Below are positions 9,728 through 19,498 of a stretch of DNA of 64,000 nucleotides, in pieces. The notes under the pieces are model-generated. The model worked only from the letters and a program-made list of their open reading frames with translations, did not search any database and was not told where the DNA came from. Every line of letters begins with the position of its first letter. Positions within the stretch are counted from its first letter, which is position 1. The translations under genes were made by a program, and so were the position numbers. The DNA is from an uncultured Eubacteriales bacterium (lineage in GTDB: Bacteria > Bacillota > Clostridia > Oscillospirales > CAG-382): positions 1 to 64,000 of the forward strand of contig CAKSOW010000008.1 in NCBI GenBank assembly GCA_934479825.1, read 5' to 3'.

Positions 9728-10624
9728 ATGCGGAATTTTCCGACCATTCAGATAGACCGTTTGAAATTCTTGGGTGCGTATTCGATCGGACATGCCGGAC
9801 AGGGAATCATCGGCGAAGGAGAATTGACCTTACGGAGGCACTATCACGGCAATCAATATGAACTTACCTGCATTTTGGAGGGCGAGGGAACCAGCTATCA
9901 CGGGAATACGCCGCAACACGTACAGGCAGGGGATATCTATGTGTCTTTTCCGTTGGAATACCATAAAATCGAAGTAACGCCTGGAACGATCATGCGTCAG
10001 TGCTTTGTGACGTTTTCGGTCAATTCGGGAAAGTATTTTGAGAAATTGAATCATCTGTGGCTTGACAACATCGCGCCGGAGAATCGTGTCTTCCGAGACC
10101 CATATGTTCCGGGACTGATCGAAAAGATCGTGGGAGAACTGCAAAACAACGCTTTGTATGCAAGCGATGTTCTTGCCGTCGTCATGAAAGAGATCATCTT
10201 ACGTGTTTTGCGCGGTATGGCGTCCTATGAACCGCAGGGGCTGACCGCCAATCCCACAGCCGAGGATCTGTGCCGCCATGTGTCGCATTATATTGATACG
10301 CATTTGTACACGATCAAACACCTTTCCGAAGTGGCGGAGGCGGTGTCCTATAATTACAGCTACCTGTCCTCCTGCTTTAAAAAAACTACCGGGCAGACCA
10401 TGACCGATTATTATGTCAGCCGGCGCCTGCAAGCGGCAAAGGCGCTGATTGAGGAACAGACGCAGTCGCTGACGGAGATTGCACGAACGTTAGGGTATTC
10501 CGGTATCTATTCGTTCAGCAAGGCTTTCCGGGATTATTACGGCTATCCGCCGAGGGAATATCAGAACAGCTTAAAAAATAAAAAGTGCGATACTGCAGTT
10601 GCTTTTGCGGTATCGCACTTTTAA
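9728..10624 (+). CDS. AraC-family transcriptional regulator
   Basis: 298-aa sugar-sensing regulator. The N-terminal part (about 15-130) is a cupin-like ligand domain. The C-terminal part (about 195-290) holds two helix-turn-helix motifs, with the family signature around YSFSKAFRDYYGYPPREY. The ATG has AGGGA upstream and follows a good promoter. It is divergent from the secreted esterase/rhamnosidase operon and convergent with the intracellular rhamnosidase-like operon. By position it probably controls one or both; the effector is unknown. The 3' end is unusual: the last 14 codons lie inside the terminator hairpin. Confidence 0.9.
   Translation: MRNFPTIQIDRLKFLGAYSIGHAGQGIIGEGELTLRRHYHGNQYELTCILEGEGTSYHGNTPQHVQAGDIYVSFPLEYHKIEVTPGTIMRQCFVTFSVNSGKYFEKLNHLWLDNIAPENRVFRDPYVPGLIEKIVGELQNNALYASDVLAVVMKEIILRVLRGMASYEPQGLTANPTAEDLCRHVSHYIDTHLYTIKHLSEVAEAVSYNYSYLSSCFKKTTGQTMTDYYVSRRLQAAKALIEEQTQSLTEIARTLGYSGIYSFSKAFRDYYGYPPREYQNSLKNKKCDTAVAFAVSHF
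10581..10622. terminator. Bidirectional terminator overlapping the araC 3' end
   Basis: Arms AAAAGTGCGATAC (10581-10593) and GTATCGCACTTTT (10610-10622) form a 13-bp perfect stem around a 16-nt loop. A/T tracts on both sides suit termination in both directions. The araC stop codon TAA begins inside the hairpin, and the convergent gene ends at 10636. Confidence 0.75.
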
Positions 10625-10635
10625 GTTCTATAATA

Positions 10636-12768
10636 TTATTTCAGGCTTTCTTCTGCCCGAACCAGCATCGGCGCGGCATATGACGCAAACCCGTGGTTAC
10701 AGCTTGCATAGTCGCCGGTGTTTTCCCATAACGTGCCGGTGCGCTCCGCCATGTACAGGAAATAGTCTTTGGATTCATCAATGAGCTTGGAATACAGCTT
10801 GTTTTCGTCGAGTAACATCAAGCGCAAATAGTTTCCGATAAAGGCGTTGGCCGGATAGATTTCCGGATATAAGCCTTTTTGTGCACGCTTGGGGCCGAAA
10901 TCCGTGATGAGCGTGTGCCATAATTCCGGATAAGTGTCCGGCGTGGCCGTGCCGGTGAAGAACGCGTAATACTGACAGGTCTCGGTGCGTTCGCCGGGCG
11001 AAACCGGAACGCCGTTTTCGTTGTATACTTCGTTGTCGCGGAAAAACGTCCCGTCATACGAACGCGAGCGGATCACTTCATATAACGCGTTCGCTTTTGC
11101 GGCAAGGTTTGCATCGTTAAACAGCCGGCTTGCGGCAAGCAGTGTGCGTGCGTATAACATGTTGGACGGGAAATTGATGTCCTGCGTCAGTTCGTTTGCT
11201 TTCGACCATTCCAAAAAGACCCAGCCGTTCAATTTTTCAAGTAAGCCGTCTTTGTTTTCGTATTTCTCAAAGAAACCAAGCAGTTTGTAGACTTTTTCCT
11301 TGAATTTGGCGGTGAAAACCTTGTCGCCGGTTCGTTTTTCCCTGTCCTCCAATTCAAGGACAAACCACATAGCCCAGTTCGGAATGTAATTGCCGTCATA
11401 ATGGTCGGACGGATAGCACATCGGGAGCATGCCGTCGGGAATGTTCGGATAGCGTTCGGCAAGAAGAAAGTTTTCAAGAAAATTGTATTCGATATCATTT
11501 TTTCCGGTAAAAAATTTTTCGCTTCTTGCCGTAAAAAAGCTGTCGCATAACCAACCGGCGCGTTCTCTGGACGGGCAATCCATGAAAATATCCGTGCAGT
11601 TTTGCAGAAAAGACTGCTTGGCCGCCTCAAAAATTTTGGCTGTGTCTTTATCCGAACCCGTGTAGCTTGCCGTGATTTTTTCCGGGCAGATGACTTCGGT
11701 AAGTGAAATATCACTTACCTTTACCTGTCCCGAAACGCAGGCAATCTTGAAATACTGCATGCTGAACGGTTCGACAGATTGATACTCGTAAACGCCCGGT
11801 TTCAAATCAAGCCGGATCATGTTGCACCAATCGGTGATGGGGCGGACATCATTGCCGTGCAAAACCTCGCTGAACATGAAGCAGACCTCGGCTTCTTCAA
11901 GGCAGACAAGTTTTGCGCCGATAAGACCGGTGTGTTCCCCATCAAAAACGAGGGTTTCGTATGTTCCGGAAAAAAGCGAGAGCTCATCGGGGCAGGGGAT
12001 CGCGTCGTCGGTGCGCGTGGTATAGCGGAAACCTTGTGCTTCGTCCGAAAGATGTACGTCAAGCTCGTTTTCTTCATAACCGTCAAGAAGTCCGTCGCTT
12101 GGACTGTGCAGTTTTATAAGCGAGCGATCCTTGTAAACTTCTCCTTTAACGCCGGAAATGAACGAACCGTACCAAAGGCGGCTCTTGGGATGAATGACCG
12201 GAAAAGTGCCGATGGGAATGCGGCGCTCGATAAGCTGTCTGGCGCCGGTGTTGTCCGGTGTAAACAGTACAGCGTTTTTGTCCGGCGTTCCGACGCGCCA
12301 ACCGTGAATATCGCCCTCAAAGCGATAGGCCTCGGCAAAGTCACGCTGATAGCTGTAACGCTGAACTTTGCGAACACGTTCCGACAGCATATACGCGTCA
12401 AAACCGCCATTTCCGGTTGCGGCGATCACCGAACCGCCCGGGGAGACAAGCTCTGCCTGTATAAAACCTTCTTGGCAGAGTTGGCCGAAGCCGTTGATAC
12501 CGGAATTGTTGACTTCGACGGCTACATAGTTTTCTTCTTCCGTCAGTTCAAGCGTCAGCTCATCCACGCGGAAATAGCTGTGTGCGCAGCGAGCCGGACC
12601 GAAATGAACAAATTTCCCGTTGACAAACAGCCGGTAAAAACCGCTGGTTGCGGCTTTAAACGTATAAAGACCGCTTTTGAGAGATGCTGTACAAAGACCA
12701 AGGGTGACGTTTTTTGGGTCGGATAATCCGGTGTTCCAGACCGGAAGAGCTTTTTTGAAAAATAGCAT
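10636..12768 (-). CDS. Intracellular GH78-like alpha-L-rhamnosidase
   Basis: 710-aa protein without a signal peptide, so probably cytoplasmic. It has N-terminal beta-sandwich regions (FRLFVNGKFVHFGPAR-like), then a six-hairpin core with MDCPSRERAGWLCDSFF, NIPDGMLPMCYPSDH and NWAMWFV. This fits the GH78 family, where a D-C-P-x-R-E/D block leads into the active site. It probably acts on short rhamnosides imported after surface digestion. The start at 12768 (MLFFKKALPVW) has AAGGA about 10 nt upstream; an in-frame ATG at 12795 has no ribosome binding site. It follows the EEP gene in a minus-strand operon. The exact substrate is not shown by sequence. Confidence 0.78.
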   Translation of the reverse strand: MLFFKKALPVWNTGLSDPKNVTLGLCTASLKSGLYTFKAATSGFYRLFVNGKFVHFGPARCAHSYFRVDELTLELTEEENYVAVEVNNSGINGFGQLCQEGFIQAELVSPGGSVIAATGNGGFDAYMLSERVRKVQRYSYQRDFAEAYRFEGDIHGWRVGTPDKNAVLFTPDNTGARQLIERRIPIGTFPVIHPKSRLWYGSFISGVKGEVYKDRSLIKLHSPSDGLLDGYEENELDVHLSDEAQGFRYTTRTDDAIPCPDELSLFSGTYETLVFDGEHTGLIGAKLVCLEEAEVCFMFSEVLHGNDVRPITDWCNMIRLDLKPGVYEYQSVEPFSMQYFKIACVSGQVKVSDISLTEVICPEKITASYTGSDKDTAKIFEAAKQSFLQNCTDIFMDCPSRERAGWLCDSFFTARSEKFFTGKNDIEYNFLENFLLAERYPNIPDGMLPMCYPSDHYDGNYIPNWAMWFVLELEDREKRTGDKVFTAKFKEKVYKLLGFFEKYENKDGLLEKLNGWVFLEWSKANELTQDINFPSNMLYARTLLAASRLFNDANLAAKANALYEVIRSRSYDGTFFRDNEVYNENGVPVSPGERTETCQYYAFFTGTATPDTYPELWHTLITDFGPKRAQKGLYPEIYPANAFIGNYLRLMLLDENKLYSKLIDESKDYFLYMAERTGTLWENTGDYASCNHGFASYAAPMLVRAEESLK

Positions 12769-12816
12769 TTGCGATACCATCCTTGATTTTTTCATACTTG
12801 TATGTCAGGTGCGCTT

Positions 12817-13590
12817 TTATAAAAAGGAAATGTCCGCATAGACCGGCGAATGGTCGGTAGCGTCAAGAGCATATTGATCCTGCACGATTTTATAGCGGGA
12901 TACCTCGAATCCTTTGCCAAGGCCGACAATGTGGTCGAGAGAGCTTGTGTGATCCTTGTCGGTCTTTTTGCCGTGGAAACGCCCGTTTTCATCCACAACC
13001 GGATCCCCGTGGTGAGAGGAAACATCGTCTTTTTCCGCTGCCATATCATACAGCTTTACAACGCCGTTTTCTGGGTAAATGTCGGTAAAGACGGTGCTTG
13101 CCGTGTTGCAGTTCATGTCGCCGAAAGCGAAAACGGGGCAACCGTAGCGCTCTTCAAGGCTCTTCATGAGTTTGCAGAGCTGATGCGCATTGATCTCGCG
13201 GATGCGGTCGTGTTCGGGGCCGGTTTTCCACCAGAAGTGCGTATTGCAGACGGCAAAAAGCCGTTCGTCCTCCTGCAACACGGCCCAAGTGATCTCCTTT
13301 GACGGGTCTTTCACATCGGTCAATCTCTCAAAACCGAATGCCATGACTTTGTATTTCTTGCGAATCGCCATGGGAACAAAATTGAAACTGTCAAACGGCT
13401 GTGCACCCACAATATAATAGTCGTCCGACAGACGCCGGAACATATCGCAGGCGTACCATTGCGGTTCGACCTCTTGGAAACCGATAATATCCGGCGCATA
13501 GGTTTCATAGACCTTGTACATGTCGTCTTTTCTCACTTCGGCCGGGTTGTTGAAATAACTGCCCCAGATGTTTGTCGTCATAATTCGCAT
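12817..13590 (-). CDS. Endonuclease/exonuclease/phosphatase-family hydrolase
   Basis: 257-aa EEP-fold metal-dependent phosphodiesterase or phosphatase. Visible motifs: TTNIWGSY near the start, IIGFQEVEP (metal-binding Glu), NTHFWWK, FGDMNCN (Asp/Asn pair) and the C-terminal DHSPVYADI with the catalytic Asp-His. Length is typical for the small EEP proteins found in carbohydrate loci. AAGGAGA precedes the ATG by 7 nt. It is the first gene of the operon with the rhamnosidase-like gene. The substrate could be a sugar phosphodiester or a lipid headgroup; sequence alone does not say. Confidence 0.85.
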   Translation of the reverse strand: MRIMTTNIWGSYFNNPAEVRKDDMYKVYETYAPDIIGFQEVEPQWYACDMFRRLSDDYYIVGAQPFDSFNFVPMAIRKKYKVMAFGFERLTDVKDPSKEITWAVLQEDERLFAVCNTHFWWKTGPEHDRIREINAHQLCKLMKSLEERYGCPVFAFGDMNCNTASTVFTDIYPENGVVKLYDMAAEKDDVSSHHGDPVVDENGRFHGKKTDKDHTSSLDHIVGLGKGFEVSRYKIVQDQYALDATDHSPVYADISFL

Positions 13591-13624
13591 ATGTTTTTGT
13601 CTCCTTGTGAAAGGCTTTTTTTAA

Positions 13625-13653
13625 AGTATACATCTGTTTTCCTGTTTTGTCAA
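13625..13653 (-). promoter_or_regulatory. Sigma-A promoter of the EEP/rhamnosidase operon
   Basis: Minus strand: perfect TTGACA (13653-13648), 17-bp spacer, TATACT (13630-13625). The EEP start codon is about 30 nt downstream of the predicted transcript start. Confidence 0.8.
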
Positions 13654-13934
13654 TCAGAAAATGCTCGATTTGCAGTAGAACTTTTCTTACTTTTTACGGG
13701 ATTTTTCCGTTTGGAGGCCGCGAAAAAAATAATTGGGGAATACATACATTTGTTAACAGTTAGGACGAAATAAATTATTGAATTTTTTTGTCACAATATG
13801 TATTATTATCTTAATTTGCAAAATGCAAAAATCTTGCCTTTAATCTGAATGTTGCACGAAGGCGGGAGAAAAAGACGTTTTTGAAAAAACGTCGGAAAGG
13901 CGTCGCACAGCAACACGGCGCGGAGGTGTGAGGA
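13654..13934. other. AT-rich intergenic region upstream of potA
   Basis: Together with the minus-strand promoter this makes a 344-bp gene-free gap. It must hold the potABCD promoter. Two weak candidates are seen: TTAACA...TATTGA (17-bp spacing, from about 13753) and TTGTCA...TTAATT (from about 13788). Neither is convincing. No RNA gene or long repeat is seen. Confidence 0.4.
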
Positions 13935-15038
13935 TTGGACAAAAGTGTCATCGTTAGCTTGAAAGACATCGTTATGAATTTTGACGATGAGCAGGTTTTA
14001 AAGGGTATCAACCTTGATATCCACGACAAGGAATTTATTACCTTGCTTGGGCCGTCCGGCTGTGGAAAAACGACGACTTTGCGCATTATCGGCGGATTCA
14101 TCGAACCGCATGAAGGACAGGTCTTCTTTGACGGAAAACTGATCAATAAAATTCCGCCGTATAAACGGCAGGTCAACACGGTTTTCCAGAAGTACGCACT
14201 TTTCCCCCATTTGAACGTATTTGAAAACATCGCTTTCGGACTTCGTTTGAAAAAGACGCCCGAAAAAGAAATAAAACAGAGAGTTTTGGCCATGTTGGAG
14301 TTAGTTAACCTCAAAGGCTACGGCGCCAAGAAAGTTGATTTTCTTTCCGGCGGTCAACAACAGCGTGTTGCCATTGCGCGCGCTTTGATCAATCATCCGA
14401 GAATGCTGCTTCTTGACGAGCCTCTCGGCGCACTCGATTTACAATTGCGCAAGGAAATGCAGATCGAACTAAAACGGATGCAGCAACAGCTCGGTATCAC
14501 ATTCATTTACGTTACTCACGACCAAGAAGAAGCGCTCACCATGAGCGACCGTATCGTTGTCATGAACCTCGGCCGTATCGACCAGATCGGCACGCCCGAA
14601 GATATCTATAACGAACCGGCCAATGCCTTTGTCGCACGCTTTATCGGCGAAAGCAACATCGTTTCCGGCATTATGCACGATGATTACGATGTGGAATTTG
14701 CCGGAAAACACTTTGTCTGCGTGGATAAAGGGTTTGATAAAATGGAACCGGTGGATGTCGTTATCCGCCCGGAGGATATCCGCGTCAAAGAACCGGACGG
14801 CACGACGATCGATGGCACGGTGGAGACCGTTACGTTCAAAGGCGTGCATTTTGAAATGATTGTGGACAGTTTCGGCACAAAATGGAAAATTCATTCCACC
14901 AAGGCTGCCGAGGCAGGCTCTTTTATCGGCATGGCTCTTACGCCGGAGGATATCCATATCATGCATAAGAGTTATGCGTCGGACGTCACCGACGCGGAGT
15001 ACCTCGAAGGAGGTGCGGCAAATGAAACAGGGCTCTAA
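13935..15038 (+). CDS. potA: Spermidine/putrescine ABC transporter ATP-binding protein
   Basis: 367-aa ATPase that powers polyamine uptake. Walker [10 protein letters not shown] (about 40-48), Q-loop in [10 protein letters not shown], signature LSGGQQQR, Walker B RMLLLDEP, switch His in VTHD. The C-terminal third (about 240-340) is the TOBE-type regulatory domain with RPEDI. Length fits PotA. The start is TTG with GGAGGTG about 7 nt upstream. It overlaps potB by 17 nt, so translation is probably coupled. First gene of potABCD. Confidence 0.95.
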   Translation: MDKSVIVSLKDIVMNFDDEQVLKGINLDIHDKEFITLLGPSGCGKTTTLRIIGGFIEPHEGQVFFDGKLINKIPPYKRQVNTVFQKYALFPHLNVFENIAFGLRLKKTPEKEIKQRVLAMLELVNLKGYGAKKVDFLSGGQQQRVAIARALINHPRMLLLDEPLGALDLQLRKEMQIELKRMQQQLGITFIYVTHDQEEALTMSDRIVVMNLGRIDQIGTPEDIYNEPANAFVARFIGESNIVSGIMHDDYDVEFAGKHFVCVDKGFDKMEPVDVVIRPEDIRVKEPDGTTIDGTVETVTFKGVHFEMIVDSFGTKWKIHSTKAAEAGSFIGMALTPEDIHIMHKSYASDVTDAEYLEGGAANETGL

Positions 15039-15843
15039 AATTTCGGCTGTTCCCTATATTATCTGGATACTTTTATTTACGATCGTTCCGTTTATCTTGG
15101 TTATCTACTATGCCTTTTCGGATAATACGACCGGGCGTTTTACGCTTGATAATATCGCAAATTCCAGTACCTATCTTCCGGTGCTCATCAAATCGCTTTG
15201 CCTTGCTTTTGTCGCAACGCTTATCTGCCTTTTGATTGCCTATCCGCTTGCTTATATCATGAGCCGAAAATCAGCTGCCGTCCAGCGTGCCTTTATGATG
15301 CTTGTCATGCTTCCGATGTGGATGAACTTTCTTCTTCGCACCTACGCGTGGATGACCATTCTCGAAGATAACGGTATCATTAACAATATCCTTGCTTTTT
15401 TCGGACTTCCGGCGGCAAAGTTGATTAACACCTCGGGCGCAGTCATTCTCGGCATGGTGTATAACTACCTGCCGTTCATGATTCTGCCGTTGTTTTCAAT
15501 CATGACAAAGATTGACCGCCATGTTATCGAGGCCGCCCAGGATCTCGGATGCAGTATGCCGGCCGTTATCCGCAAGGTCATTGTGCCGTTAAGCTTTCCC
15601 GGCATTGCGACCGGTATCACCATGACGTTTGTGCCTTGCGTGAGTACCTTTATTATCTCGCGGCTTTTGGGCGGAAGCGACTGCTATCTCATCGGTGACC
15701 TTATTGAGGAGCAGTTCAAGCTCAAAGGAACCGGTTTCCACGTCGGTTCGGCAACCTCCCTCGTGCTTATGATCGTGGTGCTTATCAGCATGGGAATCCT
15801 CAACCAGTTCGACAGTGATGAAATGGAGGATTCAATTAAATGA
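15022..15843 (+). CDS. potB: Spermidine/putrescine ABC transporter permease PotB
   Basis: 273-aa inner-membrane permease with six predicted membrane segments. The EAA loop [20 protein letters not shown], which contacts the ATPase, is at about 175-195. The start at 15022 has a strong AAGGAGG 8 nt upstream and lies inside the end of potA. It ends in an ATGA overlap with potC. It forms the transmembrane channel with PotC. Confidence 0.94.
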   Translation: MKQGSKISAVPYIIWILLFTIVPFILVIYYAFSDNTTGRFTLDNIANSSTYLPVLIKSLCLAFVATLICLLIAYPLAYIMSRKSAAVQRAFMMLVMLPMWMNFLLRTYAWMTILEDNGIINNILAFFGLPAAKLINTSGAVILGMVYNYLPFMILPLFSIMTKIDRHVIEAAQDLGCSMPAVIRKVIVPLSFPGIATGITMTFVPCVSTFIISRLLGGSDCYLIGDLIEEQFKLKGTGFHVGSATSLVLMIVVLISMGILNQFDSDEMEDSIK

Positions 15844-16643
15844 AAAAAACATTTTCCCGTATCTATACCGGCATTTGCTTTGCCTTTCTGTATATCCCGA
15901 TCCTTGTCTTGATTGTTTTTTCGTTCAATACCAGCAAAGGCGCGACTTGGACCGGCTTTACCACCAAATGGTATGTTGAATTGTTCCGTAACGAGGCGAT
16001 TATCGGCGCATTTGTCAATACGCTCATCGTCGCGCTTGCCGCGTCGGTCGCCGCAACGATTCTCGGCACAACGGCAGCGTTCGGTATGCACAGCATGAAA
16101 AAAATGTCCAAAGGCGTTATGCGGACTCTTACGTATATTCAGATTCTGAATCCGGAAATCGTAACGGGTATTTCCCTTATGCTGTTGTTTGCCTATTTCA
16201 AGTTTACTTCCGGGTTTCTTACCCTGATTTTGGCACATATTACGTTCTGTGTGCCGACCGTGGTTCTCAGCGTGCTTCCGAAACTGCGGCAACTCAATGT
16301 CAGCCTGTATGAAGCCGCCATGGACCTTGGCTGTAACCGCAGACAGGCGTTTTTCAAGGTTGTGATTCCCGAGATCATGCCCGGTATTGTTTCCGGCTTT
16401 CTCATGGCGCTGACGTATTCGATCGATGATTTCGTTATCAGCTATTTTACCTCCGGCACGACCTCCCAGACTTTGCCGGTCGTCATTTACAGCATGACGA
16501 AAAAACAGGTCACTCCGACGATCTATGCGCTGTCCACTTTGCTTTTTGTGGGCGTGCTTGCCGTCCTTATCGTTTATAACCTTGTGGATATGCGGTTTGA
16601 AAACGAGAAGAACAAGGCGGCCGGCCTTGCCAAAAAAGCATAA
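15840..16643 (+). CDS. potC: Spermidine/putrescine ABC transporter permease PotC
   Basis: 267-aa permease of the PotC type with about six membrane segments and EAA loop EAAMDLGCNRRQAFFKVVIP (about 155-175). The start overlaps the potB stop (ATGA), a sign of coupled translation. It pairs with PotB to move polyamine delivered by PotD. Confidence 0.94.
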   Translation: MKKTFSRIYTGICFAFLYIPILVLIVFSFNTSKGATWTGFTTKWYVELFRNEAIIGAFVNTLIVALAASVAATILGTTAAFGMHSMKKMSKGVMRTLTYIQILNPEIVTGISLMLLFAYFKFTSGFLTLILAHITFCVPTVVLSVLPKLRQLNVSLYEAAMDLGCNRRQAFFKVVIPEIMPGIVSGFLMALTYSIDDFVISYFTSGTTSQTLPVVIYSMTKKQVTPTIYALSTLLFVGVLAVLIVYNLVDMRFENEKNKAAGLAKKA

Positions 16644-16680
16644 CCTGATACTGATTGACACTAAAAGGAGATAAATTATC

Positions 16681-17886
16681 ATGAAAAAAACAGTTAAATC
16701 CGTCTTGCTTGCCTTTTTCGCGGCAGTGACGCTTGCTTTTTCCGTTTCCGCCGCGGTCGCCGTTGAAAACGAAGATTATTACGCCGCTTTCCGCGATAAG
16801 GGAATTACCTTGAATGTCTATAACTGGGGCGAATACATTTCCGACGGTTCGGACGGCAGTCTTGACGTTATCAAGGAATTTGAAGAAATTTCGGGTATCA
16901 ACGTCAACTATACGCTTTTCGATACCAATGAAGATATGTATGCCAAGGTCGTTCACGGCGGTTCGCAGTATGATATCATAATCCCGTCCGACTACATGAT
17001 TGCACGTCTTATCGACGAGGACAGACTGGAAAAGCTGGACTTTGATAAGATCCCCAATCTTTCGCTTATCGACGAAAAATATCGCTATACCGATTTCGAC
17101 CCCGAGGGCGCTTATTCCGTGCCGTATACCTGGGGCATGGTGGGACTTGTGTACAATTCCAAATATGTCACCGCCGAAGAAGCAAGTACGTGGGACATTC
17201 TGTGGAACGAAAAATTCAAAGGCAAAGTTCTCATGTTCGGCAACAGCCGCGACGCGTTCGGTATCGCACTCAAAAAGCTCGGCTACTCCTTAAATACCGA
17301 AAATCTGGAAGAAATCGATAAAGCCGCCGACGCTTTGAAAGCGCAAAAAGCTGTCAATCAGATGTACGCCATGGATCAGACCTTTGACAAAATGGCCAAT
17401 GAAAATGCTTATGCCGCTCCCTATTATGCAGGCGATTGCCTTACCATGATGGAGCGCAATGAAAACCTTGCTTTTTCCTATCCCAAAGAGGGTGTAAACC
17501 AGTTTATCGATTCGATCTGCATTCCCAAAGGTACGACCAACAAGGACGCCGCCGAAGCGTTTATCAATTTCCTTTGCGAAACCGAAATCGCTGTCGCTAA
17601 CTGCGAATTCATTTCGTATTTTACCCCCCAGACCGAGGCCATGGAAATTGTAGGTGTTGACGAACGTATTATGCCGAGCGATGAAGTGCTTGAAAATTCC
17701 GAAACGTTCGTTATGCTCGGCGATGAAGCGAACAGCCATATGGAATCACTCTGGCTTCAGATCCGCAGTACATCCATGTTTGACAGCCCCGTGTATTTGT
17801 TGGCGCTGATTCTTCTTCTTGCCTTGATCATCTTTATCATTCTCTATGTCGCAAGAAAGAAAAAGAACGCAAAAATTGATTATTGA
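16681..17886 (+). CDS. potD: Polyamine-binding protein PotD with C-terminal membrane anchor
   Basis: 401-aa extracellular solute-binding protein of the PotD/PotF family. Signal peptide (about 1-25, VLLAFFAAVTLAFSVSAAVA) without a lipobox cysteine. The binding domain includes LNVYNWGEYI, a family hallmark, and IIPSDYMI. Unlike usual Gram-positive PotD lipoproteins, it ends in a strong membrane segment (about 371-391, LLALILLLALIIFIILYV) followed by basic ARKKKNAK. It is probably held at the membrane by its C-terminus with the binding domain outside. AAAGGAG lies upstream of the ATG. Last gene of potABCD. Confidence 0.92.
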   Translation: MKKTVKSVLLAFFAAVTLAFSVSAAVAVENEDYYAAFRDKGITLNVYNWGEYISDGSDGSLDVIKEFEEISGINVNYTLFDTNEDMYAKVVHGGSQYDIIIPSDYMIARLIDEDRLEKLDFDKIPNLSLIDEKYRYTDFDPEGAYSVPYTWGMVGLVYNSKYVTAEEASTWDILWNEKFKGKVLMFGNSRDAFGIALKKLGYSLNTENLEEIDKAADALKAQKAVNQMYAMDQTFDKMANENAYAAPYYAGDCLTMMERNENLAFSYPKEGVNQFIDSICIPKGTTNKDAAEAFINFLCETEIAVANCEFISYFTPQTEAMEIVGVDERIMPSDEVLENSETFVMLGDEANSHMESLWLQIRSTSMFDSPVYLLALILLLALIIFIILYVARKKKNAKIDY

Positions 17887-17944
17887 TCACAGTGCAGTAA
17901 AAAACAGCTTATGATGCTGTAACCCAGCATAGGAGGCGGTCTGC

Positions 17945-19327
17945 ATGAACCCGATAACCAGTTGGAGTTTTCGTCCTTATACCGAGTTACCTCTGTGCCG
18001 GAGAGGGAAACTTCCATATATCTGCCGCTTAGCGCCCGAAAAGGGTGGCTTTACGGTCGATTTCATCGATAACGGCGCTGCCGCGGATGCACAACACCTT
18101 GTGTTTGTGTGTGAACGCGGAAGAGGAACGTTTACGCCCGTAAAACCGGTACGCAAGGAAAACTGTTTCACGGCCCATATTGAATGCCCCGATCTGACGG
18201 ATTATGAAGTCTATGCCGAACGAAGCGATGGAGCCTGTTCAGCGGTACGGCTTGTAAGAACCGGTTATGTACCGGGCACGGTGATCCACTATCTTCACCC
18301 GGAGGATGATGCGTATGTCTTTTCCGGCAAATACCTCTGTTCGCCGTCTCTTTTAAAACTGCCGGACGGAACGCTTCTTGCGTCTATGGATGTATACGAA
18401 GGCGGTTCTGCACAGAATCTGACGCTTATATACCGTTCTACTGACGGAGGTAAAACCTTTGAGTATCTGACTGAGCTGTTTCCCTGTTTCTGGGGAAAAC
18501 TTTTCCTTGCAGGCGGTAAGTTGTACATGCTCGGCGTTTCCTGCGAATACGGAGATCTTTTGATCGGATGCTCCGACGACGGGGGACGAAGCTGGGGAAT
18601 GCCGACGGTTCTGTTCCGCGGTTCCGGTCATGGACATTTTGGAGGCATACACCGCGCGCCGATGCCGGTAGAGTTTTCACACGGCCTGCTGATGACCGAT
18701 GTCCAATATGGGTCATGGAGCAGGGGATTCGGAGACTTTATTCTGTCGGCGGAAGAAAACAGCGATTTATTGAATCCTGCAAACTGGAAAGCCAGTGAAA
18801 TGTGGTTTCCGAAGGATTCGCCCGTGACGGCGCAAGAGCATATTTGCGGCGGAATCGAGGGCAGTGTTGTGACCGCTCCGGACGGAAAGGTTTATGATAT
18901 CTTGCGCTTTTCCACCGGCAAACTGTTAAAGCTTGGTTTTGATCCCGAAAACCGCGAGGGAAAGCTGACGTTTGAAGGATTTATCCAGTGTCCGATCACG
19001 GAGTCGAAAGCTGATATTGTCTATGATAAAGAATCAAAGCGGTATTGGATGATTGCAAGCTATAAAAACGATTGCCCGGCTACCCTGCGGAATTTGCTTT
19101 CCCTTTTGTATTCATCGGATTTGGATACATGGAAACTGGCCGGACACCTGATGGATTTCCGAGAGGATGACCCGGATAAAACGGGCTTTCAGTACGTGAG
19201 CTTTTTCATTGACGGCGACGATATTCTGTATCAGTCGCGTACAGCCCTTAACGGCGCTCACAGTTTCCATGACAGCAATTACAGTACGTTTCACAGGATT
19301 CCCGATTTCAGAAAACTGGCAGATTAA
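17945..19327 (+). CDS. Sialidase-like beta-propeller protein
   Basis: 460-aa protein with sialidase/BNR-type repeats: Asp-box motifs STDGGKTF and SDDGGRSWG, plus LLKLPDGTLLASMD and the repeating blade pattern expected of a six-bladed propeller. An N-terminal part (about 1-100) resembles a small beta-sandwich. No signal peptide is seen, so it may be cytoplasmic. The sialidase active-site arginine triad cannot be assigned, so it may be a glycosidase on another sugar. AGGAGG lies 7 nt before the ATG. It begins 58 nt after potD with no visible promoter, so it may be read through from the pot operon. A strong terminator follows. Confidence 0.7.
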   Translation: MNPITSWSFRPYTELPLCRRGKLPYICRLAPEKGGFTVDFIDNGAAADAQHLVFVCERGRGTFTPVKPVRKENCFTAHIECPDLTDYEVYAERSDGACSAVRLVRTGYVPGTVIHYLHPEDDAYVFSGKYLCSPSLLKLPDGTLLASMDVYEGGSAQNLTLIYRSTDGGKTFEYLTELFPCFWGKLFLAGGKLYMLGVSCEYGDLLIGCSDDGGRSWGMPTVLFRGSGHGHFGGIHRAPMPVEFSHGLLMTDVQYGSWSRGFGDFILSAEENSDLLNPANWKASEMWFPKDSPVTAQEHICGGIEGSVVTAPDGKVYDILRFSTGKLLKLGFDPENREGKLTFEGFIQCPITESKADIVYDKESKRYWMIASYKNDCPATLRNLLSLLYSSDLDTWKLAGHLMDFREDDPDKTGFQYVSFFIDGDDILYQSRTALNGAHSFHDSNYSTFHRIPDFRKLAD

Positions 19328-19336
19328 CGAAAATTC

Positions 19337-19376
19337 CGCGCGGCGGTCTGAGTATTCAGACCGCCGCGCGTTTTTT
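19337..19376 (+). terminator. Strong intrinsic terminator
   Basis: Perfect 15-bp GC-rich stem (19337-19351 and 19356-19370), loop GTAT, followed by TTTTTT. Ends the pot/sialidase-like transcript. Confidence 0.92.
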
Positions 19377-19420
19377 CTTGTTGTCCGGTCGTAAGAATAT
19401 GTTCCTTGGCGAAACGATGC

Positions 19421-19449
19421 TTGCAATTTTGAGGAAAATAATGTATAAT
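19421..19449 (+). promoter_or_regulatory. Sigma-A promoter of the phosphatase gene
   Basis: TTGCAA at 19421, 17-bp spacer, perfect TATAAT at 19444-19449. The transcript would start near 19456, which excludes an earlier in-frame start at 19448 and favours 19499. Confidence 0.8.
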
Positions 19450-19498
19450 GAAAATGTGCCGAAAGGAAAACTTTCCTAAGATCTGGTGGTATGGTAAA

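Noticed and set aside
11779..12726. 315-codon plus frame
   Set aside because: Antisense shadow of the GH78-like gene; composition is not protein-like.
15684..16682. 332-codon minus frame over potB/potC
   Set aside because: Mirror frame of membrane-protein codons, rich in His, Arg and Asn; no motif.
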